The notes under the pieces were generated by a model. That model was given only the letters and a program-made list of their open reading frames with translations, made no database searches and was not told the origin of the DNA. The position numbers were made by a program, and so were the translations under genes. From Dehalococcoidia bacterium (GTDB lineage Bacteria; Chloroflexota; Dehalococcoidia; Tepidiformales; Tepidiformaceae): DNA of 37,064 nucleotides. Of the stretch, positions 1 through 7,162 are shown one piece after another (positions within the stretch are counted from its first letter, which is position 1; each line of letters opens with the position of its first letter). The DNA lies in contig JAJDUR010000069.1 in NCBI GenBank assembly GCA_022826585.1, forward strand, positions 1 through 37,064, in the 5' to 3' direction.

Positions 1-212
1 GTCGAGAGCCGTGGCGGGTCGTTGCGGTCGTTCGCGTAGGCCGCGAACCCGTCGATCTCGCGTACGTCGATGCCCGCGTCCTCGGCCGCCAGCCGGATGG
101 CGTCGAGCACCAGCTTGACCTCGGGGTCGGGGGACTGCCCGCGCTTGTAGTAGGTCGTCTCGCCGATGCCCACGATGGCCGTCTTGCCCCGCATGGTGGC
201 GTCCTCTGCCAT
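1..212 (-). CDS. Thiolase family protein (N-terminal part; runs off the window)
   Basis: Only the first 70 codons are present, because the gene continues past base 1. The translation opens with RGKTAIVGIGETTYYKRG and then DAIRLAAEDAGIDVREIDGF. This is the usual N-terminus of the SCP-x/acetyl-CoA acetyltransferase-like thiolases, which carry out or resemble CoA-dependent C-C bond cleavage or formation. The catalytic Cys and His regions lie outside the window, so activity cannot be judged. The start was chosen because GGGAGG sits 5 bases upstream of the ATG at 212; a second in-frame ATG at 194 has no such site. It is divergent from the VOC gene. Many close relatives are annotated loosely as lipid-transfer proteins, so the substrate is unknown. 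Confidence 0.8.
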   Translation of the reverse strand, partial: MAEDATMRGKTAIVGIGETTYYKRGQSPDPEVKLVLDAIRLAAEDAGIDVREIDGFAAYANDRNDPPRLS

Positions 213-336
213 GCCTGCCTCCCGGCGCTGAAAGGGTATGGCCGAATCGTACACGCCACCTTCGTACGGGGCGGTACCATCGACCGTGACGACTGAAGCA
301 GGCGCTCGCTGCGAGCCGCCGACGAGGGGAAGCGCG

Positions 337-714
337 ATGGACCGCTACGTCGACCCCACCGAGCAGCTGGTCATCGAGATCTTCGTGCGGGACATCAAGA
401 GGTCCACGGCGTTCTACCGGCGGCTGGGCTTCGAGGTGCTGCGGGACGATGGCGACTTCGTGGAGTTGACCTGGGAGGGTCACCGCCTCTTCCTCGATGA
501 GCGGGGAGACATGGGCCCCGTTCCCGACACCGTGCAGGCCAACGTCCGTGTGATGGTCCCGGACGTGGACCGGTACTGGGAGCTCACGCAGGAGATGGGG
601 GCGCGCGTCCTCGCCCCGATTGCCGACAAGTCCTACGGACTGCGGGACTTCGCCATCGCCGACCCCGACGGCTTCGCGGTGCGGTTCGCGACCCGGCTCG
701 AGGGCCAGGGGTGA
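337..714 (+). CDS. VOC (glyoxalase/bleomycin-resistance fold) family protein
   Basis: This 125-residue protein has the vicinal-oxygen-chelate pattern. It starts with a beta strand and helix (LVIEIFVRDIKRSTAFYRRL), followed by GFEVL, an ELTWEGHRLFLDE strand, and a C-terminal half ending in FAIADPDGFAVRFA, the typical D-P-(D)-G-N/F motif of single-module VOC proteins. VOC proteins are metal-dependent dioxygenases, isomerases or drug-binding proteins, and the sequence does not say which this is. The start at 337 was chosen over an upstream in-frame ATG at 238 because GAGGGGA precedes it by about 6 bases and the domain begins right after it. Its stop overlaps the start of the glycosylase gene by one base (TGATG), so the two are probably translationally coupled. 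Confidence 0.85.
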   Translation: MDRYVDPTEQLVIEIFVRDIKRSTAFYRRLGFEVLRDDGDFVELTWEGHRLFLDERGDMGPVPDTVQANVRVMVPDVDRYWELTQEMGARVLAPIADKSYGLRDFAIADPDGFAVRFATRLEGQG

Positions 715-1280
715 TGTCCGAACTGATCCGCTGCGAGTGGGCCGGCGACGACTCCCTCATGCAGCAGTACCACGACGAGGAGTGGGGCGTCCCCACACAC
801 GGCGACCGCGACCTCTTCGAGCTGCTCGTCCTCGAAGGGGCGCAGGCGGGACTCTCGTGGCGCACCGTGCTCCACCGTCGCGAGGGCTACCGCGCCGCCT
901 TCGACGGTTTCGACATCGCGACCGTCGCCGCCTACACCGACGCCGACCGCGAACGGCTGCGCGCCGACGCCGGCATCATCCGCAACCGCGCCAAGATCGA
1001 CGCCGCCATCGCAGGCGCCCGGGCGGTGCCCGCCGTGCAGGACGAGCACGGCTCCCTCGACGCCTTCCTCTGGTCGTTCGTCGGCGGCGAGCCCCGCCGC
1101 AACGCGTTCCACACGCTCGTCGACTTGCCCGCCCAGACCGACGAGTCCCGCGCCATGAGCAAGGGGTTGAAGGGCTACGGCTTCTCCTTTGTCGGGCCGA
1201 CCATCTGCTACGCCTTCATGCAGTCAGCCGGCCTTGTGAACGACCACGTCACGAGCTGCTTCCGCTACGGGCAGGTGTAA
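714..1280 (+). CDS. tag: DNA-3-methyladenine glycosylase I
   Basis: Base-excision repair enzyme that removes N3-methyladenine from alkylated DNA in the cytoplasm. The 188-residue protein matches the family's length and keeps the known zinc site: Cys7, His20, His178 and Cys182, which are the E. coli Cys4, His17, His175 and Cys179 shifted by three. The catalytic Glu (E. coli Glu38) is Glu41 in LLVLEGAQAGLSW. RCEWAGDD and YHDEEWGVP near the N-terminus and HVTSCFRY at the C-terminus are family hallmarks. A GTG at 711 directly precedes the chosen ATG at 714. The gene is coupled to the upstream VOC gene by overlap and ends 6 bases before a convergent gene, with no obvious terminator between. Confidence 0.95.
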   Translation: MSELIRCEWAGDDSLMQQYHDEEWGVPTHGDRDLFELLVLEGAQAGLSWRTVLHRREGYRAAFDGFDIATVAAYTDADRERLRADAGIIRNRAKIDAAIAGARAVPAVQDEHGSLDAFLWSFVGGEPRRNAFHTLVDLPAQTDESRAMSKGLKGYGFSFVGPTICYAFMQSAGLVNDHVTSCFRYGQV

Positions 1281-1286
1281 CGCTGG

Positions 1287-1682
1287 CTAGGCGGCCGCGA
1301 TCTCCTTCGGCCACAGCGCCCTGGGGAGCCAGCGCGAGAACACCCGCACTGCTTCCTCGTCGCGCCGGTTCGGCGAGAGCATGTACTTCGCCTTCCCCTT
1401 GCCCGAGCGCGAGAACGCGAACGTGCCGTTGGCGGTCTTCCCGATCGCGATGAACCCGTTCGCGTTGTTCGAGCTGATCGCGATGACGCCGTTCGCATTC
1501 ACGCTCGAGAACGCGATCACGCCCGTCGCGTTGATGGTCGCGAAGGCCACGACCCCGATCGCGTTGGCGCTGCAGATGGCGACAACACCGATCGCGTTCA
1601 CGGCGCTCACCGCGATCACCCCGATGGCGTTGACGGCGCTGATGGCAATCAGCGCGATGGCGTTGTTGGTATCGAAAACCAT
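1287..1682 (-). CDS. Protein of seven 11-residue repeats (possible beta-solenoid), unknown function
   Basis: I do not recognise this 131-residue protein as a characterised family. Residues 7-83 are seven tandem 11-residue units close to N-A-I-G-V-I-A-I-S-A-V: Asn at position 1, Gly usually at 4, small or beta-branched hydrophobics between. A partial eighth unit follows (ANGTFAFS). The regular small/hydrophobic alternation with a conserved Asn-x-x-Gly turn is what a right- or left-handed beta-solenoid would need. A basic, non-repetitive tail (RSGKGKAKYMLSPNRR ... WLPRALWPKE) follows. There is no signal peptide or clear membrane helix. The start is supported by GAGGAG 4-5 bases before the ATG at 1682. 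The gene is convergent with tag and lies just downstream of the VanW-family gene. At DNA level the repeat is a 33-bp period across 1434-1664. Confidence 0.7.
   Translation of the reverse strand: MVFDTNNAIALIAISAVNAIGVIAVSAVNAIGVVAICSANAIGVVAFATINATGVIAFSSVNANGVIAISSNNANGFIAIGKTANGTFAFSRSGKGKAKYMLSPNRRDEEAVRVFSRWLPRALWPKEIAAA
1434..1664 (-). repeat. 33-bp tandem coding repeat, 7 units
   Basis: Seven consecutive 33-base units encode the 11-residue repeat of the enclosing gene. The units are clearly related (gcgatcaccccgat / gcgttgacggcgct type blocks) but have diverged at codon third positions and some residues. This suggests old internal duplication under protein-level selection rather than a recent slippage tract. 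Confidence 0.8.
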
Positions 1683-1705
1683 GGTGCTCCTCGCTCTCTC
1701 CGTAG

Positions 1706-2629
1706 CTACCGGTGAACGGCCTTGTGCTTACCGTGACCGCTGCCCGCGAAGGGTAGGTGCAGGTGCACTCCACGCTCCCGCCCGCGCGCGATGACATGCG
1801 GCGTGCTGTGGTGCCGTGATTCCCCCAGGTCGTCCTCCTGCCGGGCGCCGTCGGGCCAGGTCAGCGTCCGGACCGTGCTGGTGCACAACCCTTCGTAGCC
1901 CGGCTCGATCACCCGCTCCTCGCCCGGCTCCAGGTCGGAGTCGAAGACGACTCGCGAAGGCGAAGGTTCCCGGGCGGGCTCGCTCACGGCCAGCTCCACG
2001 GCGAAGGGCCGCGGCTGATCCGCCCCGATCGCGACGCGCACGCGCTCGTCGCTCACCTCGACGCGTACCGTGACCGGATACGCGAACCCGTTCCGGAAGC
2101 GCAGGTCGCGGTAGCCGTACTCGATCGCGCAGTCGCGGCCCAGCTCGAAGTAGCGCGAGTCGCCGTACGTATCGACGCTGTGCGCCCACCGCTCGACGAT
2201 CTCCATTCCCGCCAGCAGTGCCGCGTTGTACAGGACCGTCGAGAGCAGGCAGGTGGACCCGCCCATGTCGGTCGTGAGCCGCCCGCCCCTGATAGCCGCC
2301 GCTGCCGCGTACCCGGTCGCGGCGGTGGGCCGCCCCGCCAGCCGCCAGAGCGAGAACGTCTCCCCCGGACGCACGACGGTCCCGTCGAGGGCATCCCCCA
2401 GCACCTGCTGGTTGTGCCGCTTTGCCCGCGCCAGACCCTCCTGGCCCGGGTAGTCGGTGAATGGCAATTCGTAGAGGCCGTGCTCGAACGCAGGCCGTGG
2501 CGCCTCCCGCACCTGGACCGCGAAGGCCGTTGCCGCGTGCCGGTCAAGCCACGCCCGCCGCGTTAGGGTGATACGGAGCCGCACTTCGTACGGCAGGATC
2601 GCGCGCGCCAGCCGACGCAGGGCGCTCAT
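1706..2629 (-). CDS. VanW family protein
   Basis: A 307-residue protein with a VanW domain across roughly residues 70-220. Seen motifs are VVRPGETFSLWRLAGRP, a Gly-rich GGSTCLLSTVLYNAALLAGM (family pattern GGGxCQxSTxLYNAA) and ERWAHSVDTY. VanW was named from vancomycin-resistance clusters, but its biochemical role is unknown and most homologues are not in resistance loci. There are no other van genes here. No signal peptide is visible; the first 60 residues are basic and moderately hydrophobic. The ATG at 2629 overlaps the stop of the upstream ABM-domain gene (ATGA), so these two are co-translated. Function in envelope biology is inference from the family name only. Confidence 0.85.
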   Translation of the reverse strand: MSALRRLARAILPYEVRLRITLTRRAWLDRHAATAFAVQVREAPRPAFEHGLYELPFTDYPGQEGLARAKRHNQQVLGDALDGTVVRPGETFSLWRLAGRPTAATGYAAAAAIRGGRLTTDMGGSTCLLSTVLYNAALLAGMEIVERWAHSVDTYGDSRYFELGRDCAIEYGYRDLRFRNGFAYPVTVRVEVSDERVRVAIGADQPRPFAVELAVSEPAREPSPSRVVFDSDLEPGEERVIEPGYEGLCTSTVRTLTWPDGARQEDDLGESRHHSTPHVIARGRERGVHLHLPFAGSGHGKHKAVHR

Positions 2630-3291
2630 GTCGCCACCACCCGGAAGCGGGTCGAGTCCAGCGACTCCATCACATCCGCGATCCCGGCCGGCATCCGCTC
2701 GACCCCCTCTGTCCCGGGAGGCGCCCCGTACCGCTCTTCGAGCGATGCCACCCGCGCGTCCAGCACCTCCTGGTCGCGCCACTGCTCGAACCAGCAGATC
2801 TGCCCCGGGATGTCCTCGCGCTCGTGGGCGATGTGCGTCACGTTGCCCGGGAACTCCTGCCCGGTGCGGCTCAGGTCCACCGCCAGCTGCCGCAGGTCCG
2901 CCTCCCGTCCCGGCTTCGCCCGCGCCACCGCCCACCCCGTGATCGACGCCTCGTACCAGTCCCGGTCCGGGTTCACGTGGTTCCGCAGGAGCTCGTACCC
3001 GAGCTGCTCGCGGTGCTGGATCGACGTGTACAGCCGCGAGCCCTCGGGCCCCTCCGGGCTCCCAGCCAGCATCGGCTGGATGCGCTCCACGTGACGCTCC
3101 AGGAGCGGCATCGTCGCCCACTGCTCGTACCAGAGGAAATCGCGCGCGTCGTCGAGGTTCTGCAGGCAGATGTAGATGTCGCAGCCCTCGTCCAGCCGGT
3201 TGGAGGTCTCCGTCAGCTCGTTCGCGAGCGCGATGAAGCTGTTCTCCCGCCCGGGACGCGCCGTCAGCCCTACCGTCCACGTGATCACCAT
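2626..3291 (-). CDS. Protein with two ABM (antibiotic biosynthesis monooxygenase-like) domains
   Basis: A 221-residue protein with two similar alpha+beta barrel halves. The first (residues 1-105) carries TWTVGLTARPGRENSFIALA, CDIYICLQNLDD and FLWYEQWATMPLLERHV. The second (about 113-205) carries ITGWAVARAKPGREADLRQLA, NVTHIAHE and ICWFEQWRDQEVLDAR. Each half matches the ABM fold, found in cofactor-free monooxygenases, heme-degrading enzymes and many uncharacterised proteins. Single-domain ABM proteins normally dimerise, so this looks like a fused dimer. GGAG lies 8 bases upstream of the start. The gene overlaps the VanW gene by 4 bases and follows the DinB gene by one base, so the three form one minus-strand unit. 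Substrate unknown. Confidence 0.75.
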   Translation of the reverse strand: MVITWTVGLTARPGRENSFIALANELTETSNRLDEGCDIYICLQNLDDARDFLWYEQWATMPLLERHVERIQPMLAGSPEGPEGSRLYTSIQHREQLGYELLRNHVNPDRDWYEASITGWAVARAKPGREADLRQLAVDLSRTGQEFPGNVTHIAHEREDIPGQICWFEQWRDQEVLDARVASLEERYGAPPGTEGVERMPAGIADVMESLDSTRFRVVAT

Positions 3292-3292
3292 G

Positions 3293-3796
3293 TCACTGCT
3301 CCGGCCCCTCGAACACGCCCGCCAGCGCTCCCGGGAAGTCCGCTTCCGTCCCCCGCCGCGTCGCCACCTCCCCGATGTGGTAGTAGGCGTGCGTGATCGT
3401 GCGGAAGACCAGGTAGCGCAGGGTCGTTGCCGGAAAGGGACCCCACGCAGGCACGACGGTCCCCGCCAGGTCCGCGTCGCTCATGCCCCCGAGAAACGCC
3501 TCCGCCTCCGCCCGCACCTCCCGAGCCGCCGCCGCGATCCCCTCCCAGTCCCCGCAGTCCCCGCTGAACTCGTACGCGGCGTGCTCGCGCGCGAAGGTCG
3601 GGTGCATGGCCCCGCCGCGCAGCAGCTCGTTCACGAAGAAGTCCACCCCGCCGATCAGGTGCCGCAGCGTCCACCCGAACGCGCTCGCGCCATCCGGCCG
3701 CGCCGTCGCCTCCTCCGCCGTCATACCCGCATAGGCGCGGTCGAGGTCGTCCCAGGCATCGAACAGCAGGGGGACGAGGGTTTGCTCGCCAGCCAT
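3293..3796 (-). CDS. DinB-superfamily protein
   Basis: A 167-residue four-helix-bundle protein of the DinB/YfiT group, many of which bind a divalent metal through three histidines. Visible candidates are the His in WTLRHLIGGVDFFVNE and the two in ITHAYYHIGEV. The family includes thiol-S-transferases (bacillithiol or mycothiol dependent), but nothing here shows the partner. The ATG at 3796 was preferred over GTG 3802 because GGGGAGG lies 6 bases upstream of the ATG and directly abuts the GTG. That ribosome-binding site lies in a hairpin (arms CACCCTC and GAGGGTG, 3800-3818), so translation may be structure-limited. It is the first gene of the DinB / ABM / VanW unit and begins 69 bases after the thiamine-transporter operon ends. 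Confidence 0.75.
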   Translation of the reverse strand: MAGEQTLVPLLFDAWDDLDRAYAGMTAEEATARPDGASAFGWTLRHLIGGVDFFVNELLRGGAMHPTFAREHAAYEFSGDCGDWEGIAAAAREVRAEAEAFLGGMSDADLAGTVVPAWGPFPATTLRYLVFRTITHAYYHIGEVATRRGTEADFPGALAGVFEGPEQ

Positions 3797-3864
3797 ACAC
3801 ACCCTCCCCGCGAGGGTGCCGGGAGTCTACGCGCTCTGCCACGGCGACGTGGTGATGGGGGTTG

Positions 3865-4632
3865 CTAGCCCGTTCCGCCTTCGTCCAGCGCCGCCAGCAG
3901 ACGCGCCTTGTCTGCCACGAACTCCGGCTCCGTGACGATGCTCGGGAGCCGCGGCCGCGGGTAGTCGACCTCGAAACGGGCGGCCATGCGCGCGGGACGC
4001 GGCGTCATCACGTAGGCCACGTCCGAGAGGATGAGCGCCTCTTCCACGTCGTGCGTCACGAACAGCACCGTGCGCGCGTCCGTCGCCCAGACTTCCTGCA
4101 GCCACTGGTGCATCTCGCGGCGCGTGATCGCGTCCAGCGCCCCGAACGGTTCGTCCAGCAGGAGCACGTGCCGCGGGATGAGGAACGTTCGCAGCAGCGC
4201 CAGCCGCTGCCGCATTCCCCCGCTCAGCTGCGAGGGCCAGCTTTCCTCGAAGCCCGCCAGCCCGAACCGCTCGAACAGGTCGAGCGCGTGCCGTCGCGCC
4301 TCCGCCTTCGGCTCCCCCGCAATCTCCGCCCCCAGCACCGCGTTGCCGATGGCCTTCCGCCACGGGAGCAGCAGGTCCTTCTGGGGCATGTAGGCCGCCA
4401 GGCCCGGCTCCTCGACCGTCGAACGACCCTCGATCAGCGACTCGCCCCCATCCGGTGCGAGCAGCCCCGCCAGCACCTGCAGGAGCGTGCTCTTGCCGCA
4501 CCCGCTCGGCCCCACCAGGGACACGAACGCGCCCGGCGCCGCCTCCAGGTCCACCCCGTCGAGCACCTCGACGGGGCGGTCCCCCGGAAACGTGTGTCGC
4601 AGCCCGCGGATGGCGATGGCCGCGTCGCTCAT
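3865..4632 (-). CDS. thiZ: ABC transporter ATP-binding protein, thiamine-precursor type
   Basis: Cytoplasmic ATPase of an importer of the nitrate/sulfonate/taurine-NMT1 type. The 255 residues show Walker A GPSGCGKST (41-49), Q-loop Gln84, signature LSGGM (136-140), Walker B LLLDEP (157-162) and H-loop His194 in FVTHDVEEAL. The C-terminal MTPRPARMAARFEVDYPRPR segment is typical of the SsuB/TauB/ThiZ branch. GTAGGAGG gives a strong ribosome-binding site. The gap to the upstream binding-protein gene is only 8 bases. The TPP riboswitch at the head of the operon, rather than the ATPase sequence, identifies the substrate class as a thiamine pyrimidine precursor; a sulfonate or nitrate role is less likely. 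Confidence 0.88.
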   Translation of the reverse strand: MSDAAIAIRGLRHTFPGDRPVEVLDGVDLEAAPGAFVSLVGPSGCGKSTLLQVLAGLLAPDGGESLIEGRSTVEEPGLAAYMPQKDLLLPWRKAIGNAVLGAEIAGEPKAEARRHALDLFERFGLAGFEESWPSQLSGGMRQRLALLRTFLIPRHVLLLDEPFGALDAITRREMHQWLQEVWATDARTVLFVTHDVEEALILSDVAYVMTPRPARMAARFEVDYPRPRLPSIVTEPEFVADKARLLAALDEGGTG

Positions 4633-4640
4633 CGCGCCTC

Positions 4641-5639
4641 CTACGGGAGGAAGTCGTTCGTGAACGCGTCCTCCACGTCGATCGCCGACTCGGTCAGCCC
4701 CGCCTCGCGCAGGAACTGCTCGAAGCGGGTCCAGACGTCCAGCTCCTGGCGTCCCCAGTTGTCCGGGTCCGACGTATACCGGCTTGCAAGATACGCCGCG
4801 CTTGCCTTCACGAGCGCCTCGTCCAGCTCCGGCGCCGCCTCCAGCAGGATCTCGGCCGCCTCCTCCGGGTTCTCGATCGCGTAGCGGTAGCCCCGCGCCG
4901 TCGCCTCCATGAAGGCTTCGACCAGGTCGGGGTCGTCCTCGATCAGCGACTCGCTCGTCACGATCATCGGCGTGTACCAGTCGGGAATGCAGTCCGTGTG
5001 GTCGATGAAGCGCACGAACGAGACATCCCGGCCCAGCACCTCGGTGTAGCGGATGCCGTCCCAGGCGTCGAAGATCCAGACGAAGTCGTAGTCGCCCTGC
5101 TCCATCCCCACGATGTAGTCGACGTTCCCGATGATGGCGTACTCGACCGTGCTCGGGTCGCCCCCGCCGCACTCGACGAGCTTCGAGATGAGCGCCGTCT
5201 CCAGCGGGCCGCCCCAGCCGCCGTACGTCTTGCCGGCCAGGTCGCCGGGCCCCTCGATGCCCTCTTCCGCGAGGGCGATAAGGCTCGACGTGTTGTGCTC
5301 GATCACGGCCGCGATCGCGACGATGGGGATCTCCTGCTCCCGCGCGGGGATCACGTTCTCCTGCACCGAGATGCCGAAGTGCGCGGCCCCCGAGGCGACC
5401 GTCTGGTCGACTCCGCCGGCCCCCGGCTCGACGATCTCGACGTTGAGCCCGGCCTCCTCGTACCAGCCCTTCGCCTTGGCGATGTAGACGCCGGCGTGGT
5501 TCGTGTTCGGCGTCCAGTCGAGCATGAAGGTGACGTCCGTGGGCTCGTCCGGTTCGTCGTCGCCGCAGGCGACGACCACCAGCCCCAGCGCCACCAGCAG
5601 CAGGGGTATCAGCAGGTACCGTGTCTTCAGGAAGTTCAT
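4641..5639 (-). CDS. thiY: ABC transporter substrate-binding lipoprotein (NMT1/ThiY-like)
   Basis: Extracytoplasmic binding protein of 332 residues, anchored through Cys25 after a signal peptide with lipobox VVAC (22-25). The mature domain has NMT1/THI5-like features: VTFMLDWTPNTNHAGVYIAKAKGWY, VEIVEPGAGG, and a C-terminal ESLIEDDPDLVEAFMEATARG helix. ThiY proteins bind N-formyl-4-amino-5-aminomethyl-2-methylpyrimidine or related HMP precursors. The eukaryotic THI5 catalytic CCCFC motif is absent, so this is a transporter subunit and not a synthase. The start overlaps the permease stop by 4 bases (ATGA). The exact pyrimidine ligand is inference from family and riboswitch context. Confidence 0.9.
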   Translation of the reverse strand: MNFLKTRYLLIPLLLVALGLVVVACGDDEPDEPTDVTFMLDWTPNTNHAGVYIAKAKGWYEEAGLNVEIVEPGAGGVDQTVASGAAHFGISVQENVIPAREQEIPIVAIAAVIEHNTSSLIALAEEGIEGPGDLAGKTYGGWGGPLETALISKLVECGGGDPSTVEYAIIGNVDYIVGMEQGDYDFVWIFDAWDGIRYTEVLGRDVSFVRFIDHTDCIPDWYTPMIVTSESLIEDDPDLVEAFMEATARGYRYAIENPEEAAEILLEAAPELDEALVKASAAYLASRYTSDPDNWGRQELDVWTRFEQFLREAGLTESAIDVEDAFTNDFLP

Positions 5640-6478
5640 GAGCCGTTCTCTCCTTTGTCGTTGGCGTACTTCCACGGCGAGGCCACCCTCGCCAGCAGGT
5701 GCACCGCCACGAAGAGGGCGATGCTGAGCAGGGCGATCACCCCGATCGCCACGAAGATCTGGTCGATTCGGAACGAGGCCTGGGAGCGGATGATGAAGAT
5801 GCCCAGCCCCTCCTTCGCCGCCACCCACTCCGCGATGACGGCGCCGATGACCGCGTAGGCGGCCGCGATCTTGAGCCCCGCGAAGAAGCCCGGGACGGCC
5901 GAGGGAATGAGCACGTGCCGCAGCTCCTCGATCCGGCTCGCGCCCATGCTCCGCACGAGCGCGACCATGTCCCGGTCTGCCGAGGCGAGCCCGTCGACCG
6001 TGCTCACCACGATCGGGAAGAACCCGACCAACGCGACCACGATCAGCTTCGACTCCAGCCCGATCCCGACCCAGACCATGAGCAGGGGCGCCAGCACGAT
6101 CGCCGGCACCGTCTGCGAGGTCACGATGATCGGGTAGAGCACCCGTCGCGCCAGCGGGATGCTCGAGAGCAGCACGGCCAGCAGCACCCCGCCGACCGCC
6201 GCTGCCACCAGCCCAAGGACAGCCTCGATGGCCGTCGCCTGGATGTGGTTGGGAAGCAGGTGGCCCTTGTCGATCAGCGCGTTCCAGATGGCGCTGGGCG
6301 CCGGCAGGATGTACGGCCGCGTGTCGAGCACCTCGACCATCAGCTCCCACAGTCCCACCAGCGCCACCAGCAGCACGAGCGCGGGCGCGTACTCCCAGGC
6401 CGCGCTTCCCCAGCGGCCCAGCAGCCGTCCGCCTCTGATGGGAAGCGTGCGTGGCAGGGAGGGAACCTCAGCTGCCAT
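5636..6478 (-). CDS. thiX: ABC transporter permease (ThiX-like)
   Basis: A 280-residue membrane protein with about six transmembrane segments (first near 31-50, then about 83-105, 120-140, 145-163, 205-225 and 240-260). It carries the cytoplasmic EAA loop that docks the ATPase, MGASRIEELRHVLIPSAVPG (about 178-197). It belongs to the binding-protein-dependent importers of the nitrate/taurine/ThiX group. The gene overlaps the upstream thiamine-binding-family gene by 11 bases and the downstream binding-protein gene by 4, so the operon order is binding-family protein, permease, SBP, ATPase. One permease gene implies a homodimeric channel. Confidence 0.9.
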   Translation of the reverse strand: MAAEVPSLPRTLPIRGGRLLGRWGSAAWEYAPALVLLVALVGLWELMVEVLDTRPYILPAPSAIWNALIDKGHLLPNHIQATAIEAVLGLVAAAVGGVLLAVLLSSIPLARRVLYPIIVTSQTVPAIVLAPLLMVWVGIGLESKLIVVALVGFFPIVVSTVDGLASADRDMVALVRSMGASRIEELRHVLIPSAVPGFFAGLKIAAAYAVIGAVIAEWVAAKEGLGIFIIRSQASFRIDQIFVAIGVIALLSIALFVAVHLLARVASPWKYANDKGENGS

Positions 6479-6767
6479 CGCGGAACTTCCCGGTCAGGCT
6501 CTCGATCGTCGGGCCGCCCGCCTGCGCGGTCTGCTCGACCTTGATGACCGTCACCAGACCTTGCGCGCCCGCGTTGAGGCAGGCCTCGTGCACCTGCCGC
6601 ATCAGCGGCCACACTTCGTCGGGCTCGCCCTCGACCGTCGTGCCGAGGGCGCCCACCTCGTACTTCAGCCCGGAGCCCTGGACGGCCGCGATCGCGGCGT
6701 CGATGTGCTTATACGGATCGTCGGGTGTGCCGGCGGGACTCGCCAGGCACTGCAGCTCCACGATCAT
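6468..6767 (-). CDS. Thiamine-binding family protein (MTH1187/YkoF-like, PF01910 type)
   Basis: A 99-residue ferredoxin-like-fold protein of the MTH1187/UPF0045 group, some members of which (YkoF) bind thiamine or its hydroxymethylpyrimidine moiety. Seen features are IVELQCLASP at the N-terminus, YKHIDAAIAAVQGSGLKYEVGALGTTVEG and LMRQVHEACLNAGAQGLVTVIKVEQ. It has no signal peptide and is presumably cytoplasmic. AAGGAGG lies 5 bases before the ATG. It is the first gene behind the TPP riboswitch and runs into the permease gene, so a role in receiving or buffering the imported thiamine precursor is a fair inference but not shown. Confidence 0.85.
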   Translation of the reverse strand: MIVELQCLASPAGTPDDPYKHIDAAIAAVQGSGLKYEVGALGTTVEGEPDEVWPLMRQVHEACLNAGAQGLVTVIKVEQTAQAGGPTIESLTGKFRDGS

Positions 6768-6930
6768 GCGCGCCTCCTTGCGCTGCCGGGAGCAACCGAT
6801 CGGTCCGGGGCTGGGGAGAGGGGTGAGGTCGGCTCAGCGCCTGGTGGCCGGGCCGCCGCCGGGCAGGCTCGCCGAACTCCGGCGCGCCTGCGCCGTGTCC
6901 GTACTCGCTGCCGAAGCTGTTACCTTCACG

Positions 6931-7042
6931 CCGCTTCCCTACGCTCGCATTACCGAGATCAGGTTCCTGGGGTGGTCCTCGCGGATCTCAGCCTTTCGGC
7001 CCCCCCGGCGGCAGATTCCGTTCAGGAATTTGCACCCTCCAC
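6931..7042 (-). ncRNA. TPP riboswitch (THI element)
   Basis: Minus-strand leader with the conserved pieces of the thiamine-pyrophosphate riboswitch in order: GGGTGC (near 7037-7032), CTGAGA (6991-6986), AACCTGAT (6965-6958), TAATGC (6952-6947) and GCGTAGGGA (6944-6936). The remaining leader to the first gene (6768-6930) is about 160 bases and strongly structured, but I see no hairpin followed by a U-tract. Control of translation initiation or a Rho-type mechanism therefore seems more likely than an intrinsic terminator. It controls the four-gene thiamine-precursor import operon on the same strand. The 395-base gap 6768-7162 is accounted for by this leader and the two divergent promoter regions. 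Confidence 0.93.
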
Positions 7043-7069
7043 GCTAGGCGGGGCCGCTCCCTGCGTCAA
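7041..7069 (-). promoter_or_regulatory. Candidate sigma-70 promoter for the TPP-riboswitch operon
   Basis: Minus-strand TTGACG (7069-7064), a 17-base spacer, then TAGCGT (7046-7041). The same layout occurs before the cobalamin riboswitch. Caveat: normal spacing to the start site would place +1 at about 7034, inside the riboswitch's conserved 5' segment, so the true promoter may lie slightly further upstream. Confidence 0.3.
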
Positions 7070-7083
7070 CCGCCCTCACCCCC

Positions 7084-7113
7084 GCTGACCCTGCACGCGC
7101 ATGGCGGTATACT
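7084..7113 (+). promoter_or_regulatory. Candidate promoter for the acyl-CoA dehydrogenase-like gene
   Basis: CTGACC (7084-7089), an 18-base spacer, then TATACT (7108-7113; five of six bases of the -10 consensus). It lies 50 bases before the GTG start and is divergent from the thiamine operon promoter region. Confidence 0.4.
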
Positions 7114-7162
7114 CGCGTGGCTTTAGCGAAACCCATCCTCAGGCAATCACAGGGAGGCCCCA

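Noticed and set aside
1434-1664. Tandem 33-bp units considered as a CRISPR or minisatellite
   Set aside because: There are no unique spacers between units, and the divergence follows codons, so it is a protein-coding repeat.
1381-1794. Plus-strand open frame with its own 11-residue periodicity opposite the repeat gene
   Set aside because: The periodicity follows automatically from the 33-bp repeat. The minus frame has the better ribosome-binding site and a more plausible protein.
1706-2629. Vancomycin-resistance locus because of the VanW homology
   Set aside because: No vanA/H/X/Y or vanR/S genes are nearby, and VanW-domain proteins are common outside resistance clusters.
4641-5639. THI5-type suicide pyrimidine synthase
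   Set aside because: The protein has a lipoprotein signal and lacks the CCCFC motif; it sits with permease and ATPase genes.
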